Origin: CAVVEQ01 sp963828855
Lineage (GTDB): Bacteria; Chloroflexota; Anaerolineae; Anaerolineales; Anaerolineaceae
Direction: 5' to 3'
DNA length: 64,000 nucleotides
NCBI GenBank assembly: GCA_963828855.1
Contig: CAWHGB010000001.1
Span: 62,001 to 126,000 of the forward strand
Shown here: piece after piece, positions 28,455 to 36,747 of the stretch
Layout of the letters: each line of letters starts with the position of its first letter
How positions within the stretch are numbered: position 1 is the first letter of the stretch
Notes under the pieces: generated by a model
Seen by the model: the letters and a program-made list of their open reading frames with translations, nothing else
Databases searched by the model: none
Told to the model about the DNA's origin: nothing
Translations under genes and position numbers: made by a program

Positions 28455-28460
28455 ATTATA
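28455..28460 (-). promoter_or_regulatory. -10 box of pilin copy 1
   Basis: TATAAT on the minus strand, 55 bp before the ATG. Upstream, GTTAAG-C-ATTCTT is shared with the promoter of copy 2, so the promoter was duplicated with the gene. Confidence 0.55.
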
Positions 28461-28548
28461 CGATATCCAACCAAAGAATTGTCTTAACCGGAATGAAAGG
28501 ACACCTTTCAATTTTGTAAGCTCTTGGAAGTGGACCGGTATAAAAAAT

Positions 28549-28572
28549 CCAGGGCACTCAAGAGTGCCCTGG
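28549..28572 (-). terminator. Terminator of the second pilin gene
   Basis: CCAGGGCAC-TCTTGA-GTGCCCTGG followed by ATTTTTTA on the minus strand: a 9-bp stem plus T-run, 22 bp after the stop. It isolates copy 2 from copy 1. Confidence 0.88.
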
Positions 28573-28593
28573 AAAAACTTGCGGCGATGAAAC

Positions 28594-28740
28594 TTAGATG
28601 GCCTGGGTAATACCAGAGAAGATCTTACCGATGGCGGGTCCGAGGAGAGCAAGAATAACGATGACAACTACAGCAACTAAAACGAGAATAAGAGCGTATT
28701 CAACAAGACCTTGACCTTTTTCCTTGGGAGCGAATAACAT
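28594..28740 (-). CDS. Flp-type (type IVb) pilin, copy 2
   Basis: Encodes the same 48 residues as copy 1; the DNA differs only at a few synonymous positions. It has its own AGGAGG 8 bases before the ATG at 28738-28740, its own -10 box (28793-28798) and its own terminator. Two separate transcription units for one identical pilin suggest dosage or differential expression rather than sequence divergence. Confidence 0.92.
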   Translation of the reverse strand: MLFAPKEKGQGLVEYALILVLVAVVVIVILALLGPAIGKIFSGITQAI

Positions 28741-28792
28741 GGCTTTTTTCCTCCTTTCTTTTAAGATTGATCAGCCTTTTGCTTCTGCGCTT

Positions 28793-28798
28793 ATTATA
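28793..28798 (-). promoter_or_regulatory. -10 box of pilin copy 2
   Basis: TATAAT on the minus strand, 53 bp before the ATG, preceded by the same GTTAAG-C-ATTCTT element as copy 1. The -35 box is weak in both. Confidence 0.55.
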
Positions 28799-28934
28799 CG
28801 GCAAGTCCATAAGAATCGACTTAACGGGGATGCAAAGTCGCCTTGCGTTTTTGAAAGGAGAATTCGGTCTGACTGGCACGATATATGCCTCGGTCAATCC
28901 GAATTTCTGGGATATCGATAATTACCATATTGTA

Positions 28935-28964
28935 TTGGACTATTTTTGTCTTTTTTATTATAAT
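28935..28964 (+). promoter_or_regulatory. Promoter of the peroxiredoxin-glutaredoxin gene
   Basis: TTGGAC, an 18-bp spacer and TATAAT (28959-28964), 38 bp before the ATG at 29003. This is a good primary-sigma promoter in an AT-rich stretch that is otherwise free of genes. Confidence 0.6.
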
Positions 28965-29002
28965 TATGATAGAAACAAGAGATCATGAGCAAGGAGGTCA
29001 CC

Positions 29003-29753
29003 ATGAAGCTTTATATCGGCGATCCCGCTCCAAACTTCACCCTTAACAGCCACCTGGATACGGCGGTCACGCTCAACGAACTGCGCGGCAGGAATGTGAT
29101 TATCGCGTTCTTTCCACTGGCTTTCACTCCCATCTGAAGCGGTCAGATCCCGTCGTACGAGGCAGAGAAAGCCAAGTTCGCGGGATTGAATGCCCAGGTC
29201 CTGGGCATCAGCGTTGATCATGTTCCCTGCCTGCAGGCGTGGGCCGAAAGTCTGGGAGGCATCAGTTTCCCGCTTCTCAGCGATTTCTGGCCGCACGGTG
29301 CGGTAGCCGAAAAGTACGGCGTGCTTCGTTCCGATGGCAAGTCCGAGCGAGCTCTCTTCATAGTAGATAAGGCAGGCATCATCCGCTATATCGATATCCA
29401 CGATATCGACGACCAGCCTTATAACGAAGAGCTGCGCAAAGCCCTGCGGGAGATCGATCCCGAGGCTGCCGCACGCGAGCCGAAACCCATCCATCAACCA
29501 GCGCCCCTGCCTCACGGCGGCGTGGTGATGTATTGCACGCCCTGGTGCCCGGATTGCGGCGACGCGCGTCCCTGGTTGAAGGAAAAAGGTATTCAGGTTC
29601 ACCGAAGTGGATATCTACTCCACCCCGGGTGCGGAGGAGCAGGTGCGAAAGTGGAACCGGGGCAGGCTGATCACCCCCACTTTCGATATCGACAGTGTGG
29701 TCGTCTCGGACTTCGATCGCGAAGCCCTCGAGCGGATCCTGAAGTTTTCGTAA
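29003..29753 (+). CDS. Peroxiredoxin-glutaredoxin hybrid, probable selenoprotein (in-frame TGA at the catalytic Cys)
   Basis: Expected to reduce peroxides using electrons from its own redox domain; cytoplasmic. The start is ATG 29003 after AAGGAGG. Residues 1-150 are an AhpC/TSA-type peroxiredoxin (GDPAPNFTLN, then FFPLAFTPI at 36-44). Codon 45, exactly where the peroxidatic Cys belongs, is TGA (29135-29137). The same frame then continues with SGQIPSYEAEKAKFAGLNAQ and a normal C-terminal half (SERALFIVDKAGIIRYIDIH). A likely resolving Cys is in DHVPCLQAW. A glutaredoxin-like domain follows: VVMYCTPWCPDCGDARPWL. After a single-base frame change near 29595 it continues FTEVDIYSTPGAEEQVRKW to the stop 29751-29753. 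Selenocysteine is the best reading of the TGA; a point error from TGC is the alternative. Confidence 0.8.
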
Positions 29754-29793
29754 TCCTTCTCAAATTATTTTGCCGGGTTGTGTCTTCCAGTAT

Positions 29794-29821
29794 TTGGAAC
29801 TTCACGCGACCCGGCTATAAT
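29794..29821 (+). promoter_or_regulatory. Possible promoter of the ribokinase gene
   Basis: TTGGAA, a 16-bp spacer and TATAAT (29816-29821), 33 bp before the ribokinase ATG. GCCGGGT and ACCCGGC arms overlap this region and could form a hairpin with a 28-nt loop. Confidence 0.45.
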
Positions 29822-29854
29822 TTTAAACAGTTACTATCAAGGGAAGGATCTTCC

Positions 29855-30772
29855 ATGCCGATCATCGTATTTGGCAGCATCAACCTGGATCTGACCGCCT
29901 ACGTCTCCCGCCTGCCGCAGGCCGGGGAGACGATCAGTGGAGAATCATTCCTCACCGCGCCGGGGGGGAAGGGAGCCAACCAGGCTGTATGTGCAGCGCG
30001 TCTCGGTGCCCCCACAGCATTTGTTGGGCGCGCCGGACGGGATACCTTCGGGTCACAGGTGCTGGAAGCCGTCGGGAACGAAGGTGTGGATACCTCCCGT
30101 CTTTGGATCGACGCAGATGCCGGGACCGGTCTGGCTGTGATCAGCGTGGATGAGCGCTCGGAGAACACGATCATTATCATCCCGGGGGCGAATGGTAAGC
30201 TGGATGACAGCGACGTGGCTCGCGCCGCCGATCTGCTGGACGGGAATTCGATCGTGATGCTGCAGCTCGAAACCCCGCTGGAAACCTCCCTTCGTTTGGC
30301 TTTGCTTGCCCGCGAACGGGGAGCAAAGGTCATCCTCGACCCCGCGCCTGCCGTGCCCCTGCCGGATGCATTCTTCCGCGCGGTGGATATCCTCACCCCA
30401 AACGAGGTGGAGACAAGCATCCTTACAGGCATCCAACCCCAAAGCGTGGAGGAATGTTCAAAAGCCGCGCAGGTTCTACTTGCCCGCGGCGTGCACACTG
30501 CGGTCATCAAGGTGGGCGCACAGGGGGTTTATTACCACAGCAGGCAAGCTTCCGGTTTCATCCCGCCCTTCCCCGTGAATGCCATTGATAGCGTGGCCGC
30601 GGGGGACGCGTTCAATGGCGGACTGGCGGTTGCGTTATTCGAAGGCAAGCCCCTGGAGGAGGCAGTCCGCTGGGGAGCCGCTGCAGGTGCGATCGCCTGC
30701 ACACGCAAGGGTGCCATCCCCTCGATGCCCCACCGGGAGGAGTTGGAATCCATGCTGGGTGCATCGAAATGA
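29855..30772 (+). CDS. rbsK: Ribokinase (PfkB-family sugar kinase)
   Basis: Phosphorylates D-ribose (or a similar sugar) to the 5-phosphate; 305 residues, intact. Family signatures: GSINLDLTAYVSRLPQAGET at the N-terminus, APGGKGANQAVCAARLG (PfkB motif 1, about residues 36-52), and NAIDSVAAGDAFNGGLAVAL (motif 2 with the catalytic Asp, about 240-259). The start is ATG 29855 with GGAAGG upstream. The same frame runs back into the broken end of the glutaredoxin domain without a stop, but this comes from the frameshift there. It is monocistronic or followed by the flavodoxin gene. Confidence 0.9.
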   Translation: MPIIVFGSINLDLTAYVSRLPQAGETISGESFLTAPGGKGANQAVCAARLGAPTAFVGRAGRDTFGSQVLEAVGNEGVDTSRLWIDADAGTGLAVISVDERSENTIIIIPGANGKLDDSDVARAADLLDGNSIVMLQLETPLETSLRLALLARERGAKVILDPAPAVPLPDAFFRAVDILTPNEVETSILTGIQPQSVEECSKAAQVLLARGVHTAVIKVGAQGVYYHSRQASGFIPPFPVNAIDSVAAGDAFNGGLAVALFEGKPLEEAVRWGAAAGAIACTRKGAIPSMPHREELESMLGASK

Positions 30773-30904
30773 CAAACTTGCCCATGCAGGCGCTTCCAGG
30801 AAGCAGGGATAAAACATCAGGCAGGACTTTTTACGGACAGGATGAAAGCGATTCGGGATAGTTTTTTCAAAAAACATGAAGGACAAAACGGAAAGGGAAT
30901 GATC

Positions 30905-31516
30905 ATGGCTGGAACAACCGCAAAGAAAATCTTGATCGCCTACGCAACAGATTCCGGTTCCACGGCGGATGTTGCCAAAACCATTGGAGAAGAGCTTGAA
31001 AAATCGGGCGCCACCGTCGAAGTCCTGCCTGTTGAGAAGGTCGGATCGCTGGAGGATTACAACGCTGTCGTCATCGGCGCGCCGGAGATCGTCGGCTGGC
31101 ACCGGGCAGCCAAGCGCTTCGTTCACCATAATCGGGAGCGCCTCGCGCAGATCCCGGTCGCCTACTTCTTCACCCTCATGTCGCTCACCGAACCAGGCAG
31201 AGATTCCTTCGAGGGCATTCCTCTGGCCTGCGACGGAGAGCTGACTCATCCACCTGTAAAAGAAGGCAAGCTTTCCATCAAGGAGCGGTACGCCTCCGTG
31301 GAAAATTATCTCAAACCCGTTCTCAAGGAAGCCCCGGCGGTGAGCCCTGTGGGCGTGGCCTTTTTTGGAGGCAAGCTGAGCTATTACCGAATGAACTGGT
31401 TTCGCAGGCTCTTCGTGATGGCGATCATCAACGCCAATCCCGGCGACAGACGCAACTGGGAATTCATCCGCGCCTGGGCGGTCGGGATTTCGCCTCTGTT
31501 GAAATCGGAAAAGTAA
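30905..31516 (+). CDS. Flavodoxin-domain protein
   Basis: An FMN-binding electron carrier-like protein of about 203 residues, intact. The phosphate-binding loop is AYATDSGSTADVAKTIGE (residues 12-29), and later stretches are VVIGAPEIVGWHRAAKRFV and FGGKLSYYRMNWFRRLF. It resembles the flavodoxin-fold group that includes menaquinone-dependent protoporphyrinogen oxidase (HemG-like) more than short-chain flavodoxins. I choose ATG 30905, which has GGAAAGGG in front. An upstream in-frame ATG at 30842 would add 21 poorly conserved residues. Confidence 0.8.
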   Translation: MAGTTAKKILIAYATDSGSTADVAKTIGEELEKSGATVEVLPVEKVGSLEDYNAVVIGAPEIVGWHRAAKRFVHHNRERLAQIPVAYFFTLMSLTEPGRDSFEGIPLACDGELTHPPVKEGKLSIKERYASVENYLKPVLKEAPAVSPVGVAFFGGKLSYYRMNWFRRLFVMAIINANPGDRRNWEFIRAWAVGISPLLKSEK

Positions 31517-31543
31517 CCCGAATCGCTTATTTTCGGGCTTTTT
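31517..31543 (+). terminator. Terminator after the flavodoxin-domain gene
   Basis: CCCGAA and TTCGGG arms with a 9-nt loop, then CTTTTT. It overlaps the end of the convergent glucosidase gene and may serve both directions. Confidence 0.6.
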
Positions 31544-32897
31544 GGGAGCGGATCATATCCCGCACCCAGTAGCCGCTGTCCTTGATCACCCGCTGCTGGG
31601 TGGCGTGATCCACATAAACCAACCCGAAGCGCTTGGCGTAACCCTCGCGCCATTCGAAGTTATCCATCAGGGTCCAGATGAAATACCCGCGCAGGTCCAC
31701 ACCATCCCGCGCGGCGTTGGCTGCTTCCCCCATGTACCCTTCCAGGAAGGCGACCCGCAGGGGATCGTGCACATGTCCGTCAACCAGTTCATCAGTAAAT
31801 GAAGCCCCGTTCTCGGTGATATAGACCGGCGGGTTGCCGCAGCGATCCTTGATAAAGATCAACCGCTCGTAGAACCCATGTGGATAGACCTCGCGGTTGA
31901 AATTGGTGAACTGGTAACCGTTCACCACCCGTTCGCCTGCGCCGGTATCCACTTCTTCCACCCAGGCACCCAGGAAGGGTACGTACCAGGCAGCGCGGGC
32001 ATACTCGCGGCTGTAATAATTGAGACCCAGGAAATCCGTTTTCCCGGAAATGATGCGCATATCATCTGCGCCAATATGTGGGCGGATCAGCCTCGTCCGG
32101 CTCCACAGCGGTTCCGGGTAAACACCTTTGTAGACCCCGTCCAGGAAGAAATCATTGAAGAACTGGTCTCCAAGCGCGGCGGCCTTGATATCGGCGTTTT
32201 TTTCGGATACGGGCAGGATGGGCGTCTGGCTGAGCGTGATCCCCACCCTGGCATCCCCGGAGGCGGCCCGGATGGCCTGCATCCCCAGCCCGTGGGCGAG
32301 AAGCTCGTGGTGGGCTACCTTTAGATAGGTCCACGGATTGCGCTTGCCGGGGGCGTGGTCACCGAGCAGGTGCCCCAGGGCGGCATGCTCCCAGGGTTCG
32401 TTGAGGGTGATCCAATCCTTCACGCGGTCTCCAAGCGCCTTCACCACCACGGTGGCATACTCGGCAAAGAGAGAACAGGTCTCCCGGCTTGCGAAACCTC
32501 CAAATTGATCTTCCAACACTTGCGGCATGTCCCAGTGATAAAGGGTGATGAACGGGGTTATTCCGCAATCCAAAAGAAGATCGACCAGGCGGGAGTAGTA
32601 ATCCAACCCCTTCCGGTTCACCGCGCCGCGTCCATCCGGCAGCACCCGCGACCAGGCCACCGAAAACCGGTAGGCGTTCATACCCAGCGCCGCCATCAAT
32701 TCGATATCCCGCTCCGGATGAAGGTAGGTGTCGCAGGCGGTATCGGCATTCTCGCCGGTACGGATCTTCCCTTTTGCATGGGAAAAAGTGTCCCAGATGG
32801 AAGCCTTTTTTCCTTCTGCGAGAGGACTGCCTTCGATCTGGAAGGCGGCGGTGGCGGTGCCAAAAAGAAAACCGGGGGGGAATTGGGGATAAGTCAT
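31527..32897 (-). CDS. Beta-glucosidase, glycoside hydrolase family 1 (intact copy)
   Basis: Hydrolyses beta-linked glucosides or galactosides from the non-reducing end, in the cytoplasm (no signal peptide); 456 residues. The acid/base Glu is in TLNEPWEHAALGH (about residues 163-175), and the nucleophile Glu is in PVYITENGASF (about 355-365). The N-terminal GTATAAFQIEGSPLAEGKK and C-terminal WTLMDNFEWREGYAKRFGL are standard GH1 blocks. The start is preceded by GGAGG. A second, broken GH1 gene lies at 62224-63582. Confidence 0.95.
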   Translation of the reverse strand: MTYPQFPPGFLFGTATAAFQIEGSPLAEGKKASIWDTFSHAKGKIRTGENADTACDTYLHPERDIELMAALGMNAYRFSVAWSRVLPDGRGAVNRKGLDYYSRLVDLLLDCGITPFITLYHWDMPQVLEDQFGGFASRETCSLFAEYATVVVKALGDRVKDWITLNEPWEHAALGHLLGDHAPGKRNPWTYLKVAHHELLAHGLGMQAIRAASGDARVGITLSQTPILPVSEKNADIKAAALGDQFFNDFFLDGVYKGVYPEPLWSRTRLIRPHIGADDMRIISGKTDFLGLNYYSREYARAAWYVPFLGAWVEEVDTGAGERVVNGYQFTNFNREVYPHGFYERLIFIKDRCGNPPVYITENGASFTDELVDGHVHDPLRVAFLEGYMGEAANAARDGVDLRGYFIWTLMDNFEWREGYAKRFGLVYVDHATQQRVIKDSGYWVRDMIRSQKARK

Positions 32898-33017
32898 ATC
32901 ATCCTCCGCGATGAAATCGATCTGCTCAATTTTACACCAGCGAAAAATCTCGCCTTCCCCATTAATAATGAGGGGGAAAGAAGGGATAATGGCTATAATC
33001 TAACCGGACCAATAAAG

Positions 33018-33881
33018 ATGGCATCCCGAAAGAAAAACTTGTTTGCTTTCATCCAGGAGATATCCAAAATCTGGACACTGGAACGACCCACCGTCCTTGC
33101 CGCAGCTTTGGCATATTTCGGTATGTTCGCGTTTGCCCCCATCATTTTCATTTCCCTGACGATCGCTGGTTTTTTTGTGGATCAGCTTGCCCTGGCCAAC
33201 AGGTTACTCGAAGCATTTTCCACCTATCTCGGACCGGAGATCACCGCTTTCATCCAAACAACGGTAACCAACCTAAACAGCCAGAACAACAGTATTCCTG
33301 TCCTGGGAACGATCATAAGCTTCATCGCGATCCTGTACGCTGCTTCCGGCTTGTTCTACCAGCTGCAGTATTCCCTGAATGTGATCTGGAAGATCCCACC
33401 GCCCGAAAAAGGGTTGGGGAAATTCTTCCTGAAAAAACGGTTGCTCTCCCTCCTGATGGTGGCAGCTTCCGGAGTTCTGCTGATCCTAGCGCTGATGGTG
33501 TTTGGTGTCATCTCCTGGTTGGAATCCTATATCAATATTGGATTCAATTTATCAATAGGAAATCCTCTGGCAGTATGGCTATTAATCACCCTCTCTTTTG
33601 CGCTCATGTATAAGTATCTGCCGGATATCCGCATACGCTTCATGGAGGTCCTTCCGGGGGCTGCCGCTGCGGGTTTGCTGATCACCCTGGCACTGCTTCT
33701 TTATTCTGCCTTCTTCCGGTTGGGTTCGTTCAGCACAGCCTTTGCTGCGACAGGCGCGGTTGTGATCTTCCTGATCGGGTTGAACCTTTTTGCAAATATT
33801 TTCCTGCTCGGCGCGGTCATCGGCCGGACGATTCATGCGAAACGCAGCACGGAAAGCCCTGAACAAATCGCCGGGCAATAA
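33018..33881 (+). CDS. YihY/BrkB-family inner-membrane protein
   Basis: A 287-residue membrane protein with six hydrophobic segments. Family features are LERPTVLAAALAYFGMFAFA (first helix), AASGLFYQLQYSLNVIW and the basic loop FFLKKRLLSL. Members are often annotated as ribonuclease BN by mistake; their true function is unsettled, perhaps transport. I start at ATG 33018. The frame is open far upstream, but that stretch is antisense to the GH1 gene and does not resemble protein. Confidence 0.87.
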   Translation: MASRKKNLFAFIQEISKIWTLERPTVLAAALAYFGMFAFAPIIFISLTIAGFFVDQLALANRLLEAFSTYLGPEITAFIQTTVTNLNSQNNSIPVLGTIISFIAILYAASGLFYQLQYSLNVIWKIPPPEKGLGKFFLKKRLLSLLMVAASGVLLILALMVFGVISWLESYINIGFNLSIGNPLAVWLLITLSFALMYKYLPDIRIRFMEVLPGAAAAGLLITLALLLYSAFFRLGSFSTAFAATGAVVIFLIGLNLFANIFLLGAVIGRTIHAKRSTESPEQIAGQ

Positions 33882-33907
33882 AAATTACTCGTAAATAAAA
33901 CAGAGCA

Positions 33908-34372
33908 TTAAACGGGTTTGCTGGCCACCAGCACCATCCACTGGCCGCTCTGGACGCGTTCCCCGTGCTGGTTGAGCACCTCCACTTCGAAGGTCACAGC
34001 GCCACCGCCCAGCCTGGCAAGAGCGCGCAGATCGGTCACCCGCGCCTTGGCGCGGATCGTATCTCCGATGAAAATGGGTAAGCTGAACTTCCAGGAGAGC
34101 TCCCGAAAGGCCAGCAGGGTGCCTTCAATGAACCCAAGTTGGGTGAGCAAACCAGAAGCGATCGAAAGCCCCAGCAACCCCTGGGCGATGCGCTGACCAA
34201 AAACGCTTTTACTGGCGAAGTCTGCATCCAGATGGAGCGGGTTGTGGTCGCCAGTCAGCTCGGAAAACGCAATGAGATCCGCTTCCGTGATGGTGCGATC
34301 CACGCTCGAATGCGTCGCCCCCAGGGTAAACTCTTCAAAATAACTGCCGCGGGGGTGAGTAGTTTCTGTCAT
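33908..34372 (-). CDS. MaoC-family (R)-hydratase-like protein
   Basis: A 154-residue hot-dog-fold protein. The hydratase motif is ELTGDHNPLHLDADFASKSV (catalytic Asp and His, about residues 39-58), followed by FGQRIAQGLLGLSIASGL. Such enzymes add water to short-chain trans-2-enoyl-CoA. The gene is divergent from the SCP2 gene 84 bp away, which suggests acyl or lipid metabolism here. Intact. Confidence 0.88.
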   Translation of the reverse strand: MTETTHPRGSYFEEFTLGATHSSVDRTITEADLIAFSELTGDHNPLHLDADFASKSVFGQRIAQGLLGLSIASGLLTQLGFIEGTLLAFRELSWKFSLPIFIGDTIRAKARVTDLRALARLGGGAVTFEVEVLNQHGERVQSGQWMVLVASKPV

Positions 34373-34456
34373 GTCTGCCCTCCAGTAAGTAATCGTAAGT
34401 CGGTGATCTGAATTTTAAGATAAAATCAGTTTCTATTCCACTTTTTTGGAGAGTAA

Positions 34457-34864
34457 ATGGCTCCTGAATTCCCATCTCTTGAATGGCTGCAGTCCCTTCA
34501 AGAAAAACTAAACAATGACGATCATTACGCCGAAGTTGCAAAAAACTGGGAAGGCGACATGGTAATAATCGTTGACCCCCAGGGAAAAGTAACTGAGCAG
34601 CAGAATTTCTATTTTGATCTCTGGCATGGTAAATGTAGGCGTGTCGAAATGGATATTGACCTCGACACTCAAAAACCTGCTTTTTCGTTGCGGGCTCCAT
34701 TTGATAACTATACCGCCATCCTGACCGGAAAAATCGACCCAATGGCAGCTTTAATGACCAACAAGCTGCATGTCAAGGGCAGCCTGGCGTATATGATGCG
34801 AAATGTCCCGACCGTTCTGGATTTCGTGCGTTGCGCGAAGGAAGTCACCGGGGATAATATCTAA
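34457..34864 (+). CDS. SCP2 sterol-binding-domain protein
   Basis: A stand-alone lipid-binding domain of 135 residues. WEGDMVIIVDPQGKVTEQQN and YTAILTGKIDPMAALMTNKL (the usual GK-DP-A---GK-----G pattern) identify the family. Such domains bind fatty acyl chains or other hydrophobic ligands. It is followed 22 bp later by the aldehyde:ferredoxin oxidoreductase on the same strand, hinting that the oxidoreductase works on a hydrophobic aldehyde (inference). Confidence 0.85.
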   Translation: MAPEFPSLEWLQSLQEKLNNDDHYAEVAKNWEGDMVIIVDPQGKVTEQQNFYFDLWHGKCRRVEMDIDLDTQKPAFSLRAPFDNYTAILTGKIDPMAALMTNKLHVKGSLAYMMRNVPTVLDFVRCAKEVTGDNI

Positions 34865-34886
34865 CCCTGGTCCATCGGAGCGTCCA

Positions 34887-36706
34887 TTGCAGCCCATCCT
34901 GAAGATCGACCTCACCCGCGGGACAACTGAGCCCTGGCAGATTCCCTGCCAAATGGCAGGAACAATACCTTGGCGGCGCATCCCTGGCCGCACGCATCCT
35001 TTATGATTCGCTCACCCGCGAGCTGGATCCTTTCTCCCCTAAAGCACCCCTTCTATACCTGACCGGACCTCTCACCGGCACGCTGGGTCCTTCGGTCGGA
35101 CGCTTCGTCGTCTGCGGTAAAAGCCCGCTCACTGGAATCTGGGCAGAATCCAACTGCGGCGGGTTCTGGGGACCCGAGCTGCGCTTTGCGGGCTACGACG
35201 GGCTGTGGATCACCGGCAGGGCGGAAACACCAGTTTACCTATATTTGAATGATGGTCAATTCGAGATTCGGGATGCCTCCCGGATCTGGGGGATGGATAC
35301 GTACGCGACCCAGGATGCTGTAAAAACCGATCTCAATCAACCCCGGGCGCGCGTCCTGGTGATCGGCCCGGCCGGGGAGCAGGGTGTGCTTTACGCGGGG
35401 ATGTTTTGCGATCACGGGCGCACCGCTGGCAGAACCGGGCTAGGCGCAGTGATGGGCTCCAAGAACCTGAAAGCGATCGCCGTCCACGGCACAAACAAAC
35501 CCCCGCTGGCTGAAGCTGAACGATATGCTGTGATCCGCTCATTAGCCAATCGGGAACTTAAGGAAGATAACGAAGCCCAGGTACTCCATGACCTGGGCAC
35601 CTCCGGCGTGGCAGATTATTCGGAATACATCGGAGCGATGCCGATCAAGTATTACCACCGCGGATCCTTCCCGGAAGTGGATAAGATCTCAGGCTCGACC
35701 ATGGCCGAAACGATCCTGGTCGGGAAAAGCGCCTGCCATGGCTGCGTGATCGCCTGCGGCCGGGTTGTCGAGTTGGAAGCAGGCAAACGGCAAAAGGGTC
35801 CGGAATATGAAACGGTGGAGATCTTCGGCCCCAACCTGCTATACGCGGATCTCAAAGCCATCACCCGCCTGGGCGACCTGTGCGACCGCTACGGATTTGA
35901 TACGATCAGTGCCGGTAACACCATCGGGCTGGCATTCCACCTATTCGAAGAAGGCATCATTACTGAAAAAGACATGGATGGATTAACCCTGAATTGGGGT
36001 GATGGTGTGGTCATCGAAAAGCTGGTGCACAAGATTGGAAAGCGGGAAGGCATCGGCGAACTCCTCGGCAAAGGCTCGCGCGAATTTGGCCGGGCATTTG
36101 GAGCAGAAGAAGAAGCCGTGCAGGTGAACGGTCTGGAAGTAGCCTGCCATGATCCGCGCGGAGCCTCGGGAATGGCTCTCTCCTACGCCACCTCCCCCCG
36201 GGGTGCCTGCCATAACCAGTCGGATTATTTCTTCGTGGACTGGGGGCACAACGAACCGGTTCTCGGGATTGAAACCTTTGACCGGCACGGCGGGAAGGAA
36301 AAATCGGCTAACGTGGCCATCCACCAGAACTGGCGGACGGTCAACAACGCCTTGGTGATGTGCCTCTTTGCGATGGTACCCCCCGAAACCACCCTGGAAC
36401 TGGTCAACGCCGCCTGCGGATGGAACCTGACCCTTTCCGAGCTTCTGGCTGCCGGGGAACGCGGCTGGAACCTCAAACGTGCGATAAACATCCGCCTGGG
36501 GCTGAATGGCTCCAACGACAGACTACCCAAAGCTCTTCTCGAACCGGTTCCCGACGGTAATTCAGCCGGGTTCGTCCCGGATTTCGCCGCCATGCTTTCT
36601 GATTATTACCAGGCCCGCGGCTGGGATCCGCAATTCCGGCAGGCCCACCGCCGAACGCCTGAATGCTCTCGGAATGCCCGAGATCGCCCGCGACCTCTGG
36701 CAATAG
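34887..36706 (+). CDS. Aldehyde:ferredoxin oxidoreductase-family protein, two frameshifts
   Basis: A tungsten- or molybdenum-pterin iron-sulfur enzyme that interconverts aldehydes and acids with ferredoxin. The TTG start at 34887 has GGAG 6 bases before it and gives LQPILKIDLTRGTTEPWQIP. Near 34955 the frame changes to AKWQEQYLGGASLAARILYD. The long middle part carries the cofactor region GIWAESNCGGFWGPELRFAG, the cluster motif CHGCVIAC (CxxCxxxC), the fourth Cys in ALVMCLFAM and GWNLTLSELLAAGERGWNLK. A second change near 36640 gives the end RPTAERLNALGMPEIARDLW and a stop at 36706. Rejoined length is about 605 residues, as usual. Confidence 0.87.
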
Positions 36707-36747
36707 ATAGCAGCTTGACCGGGGGGCTATAATAAAATCAGGCATGA

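Noticed and set aside
29159..29176. A firm SECIS element after the TGA of the peroxiredoxin gene
   Set aside because: The only hairpin I can draw has a 3-bp stem; spacing fits but stability is poor, so it is mentioned in the finding and not annotated as a feature.
29186..30772. A 528-codon open frame joining peroxiredoxin, glutaredoxin and ribokinase
   Set aside because: The glutaredoxin C-terminus continues in another frame and ends at 29753; ribokinase has its own promoter, ribosome site and ATG at 29855. The fusion is a side effect of a frameshift.
32355..33881. A 508-codon open frame for the YihY protein
   Set aside because: Its first 220 codons are antisense to the GH1 gene and give no protein-like sequence; the YihY family sequence starts at ATG 33018.
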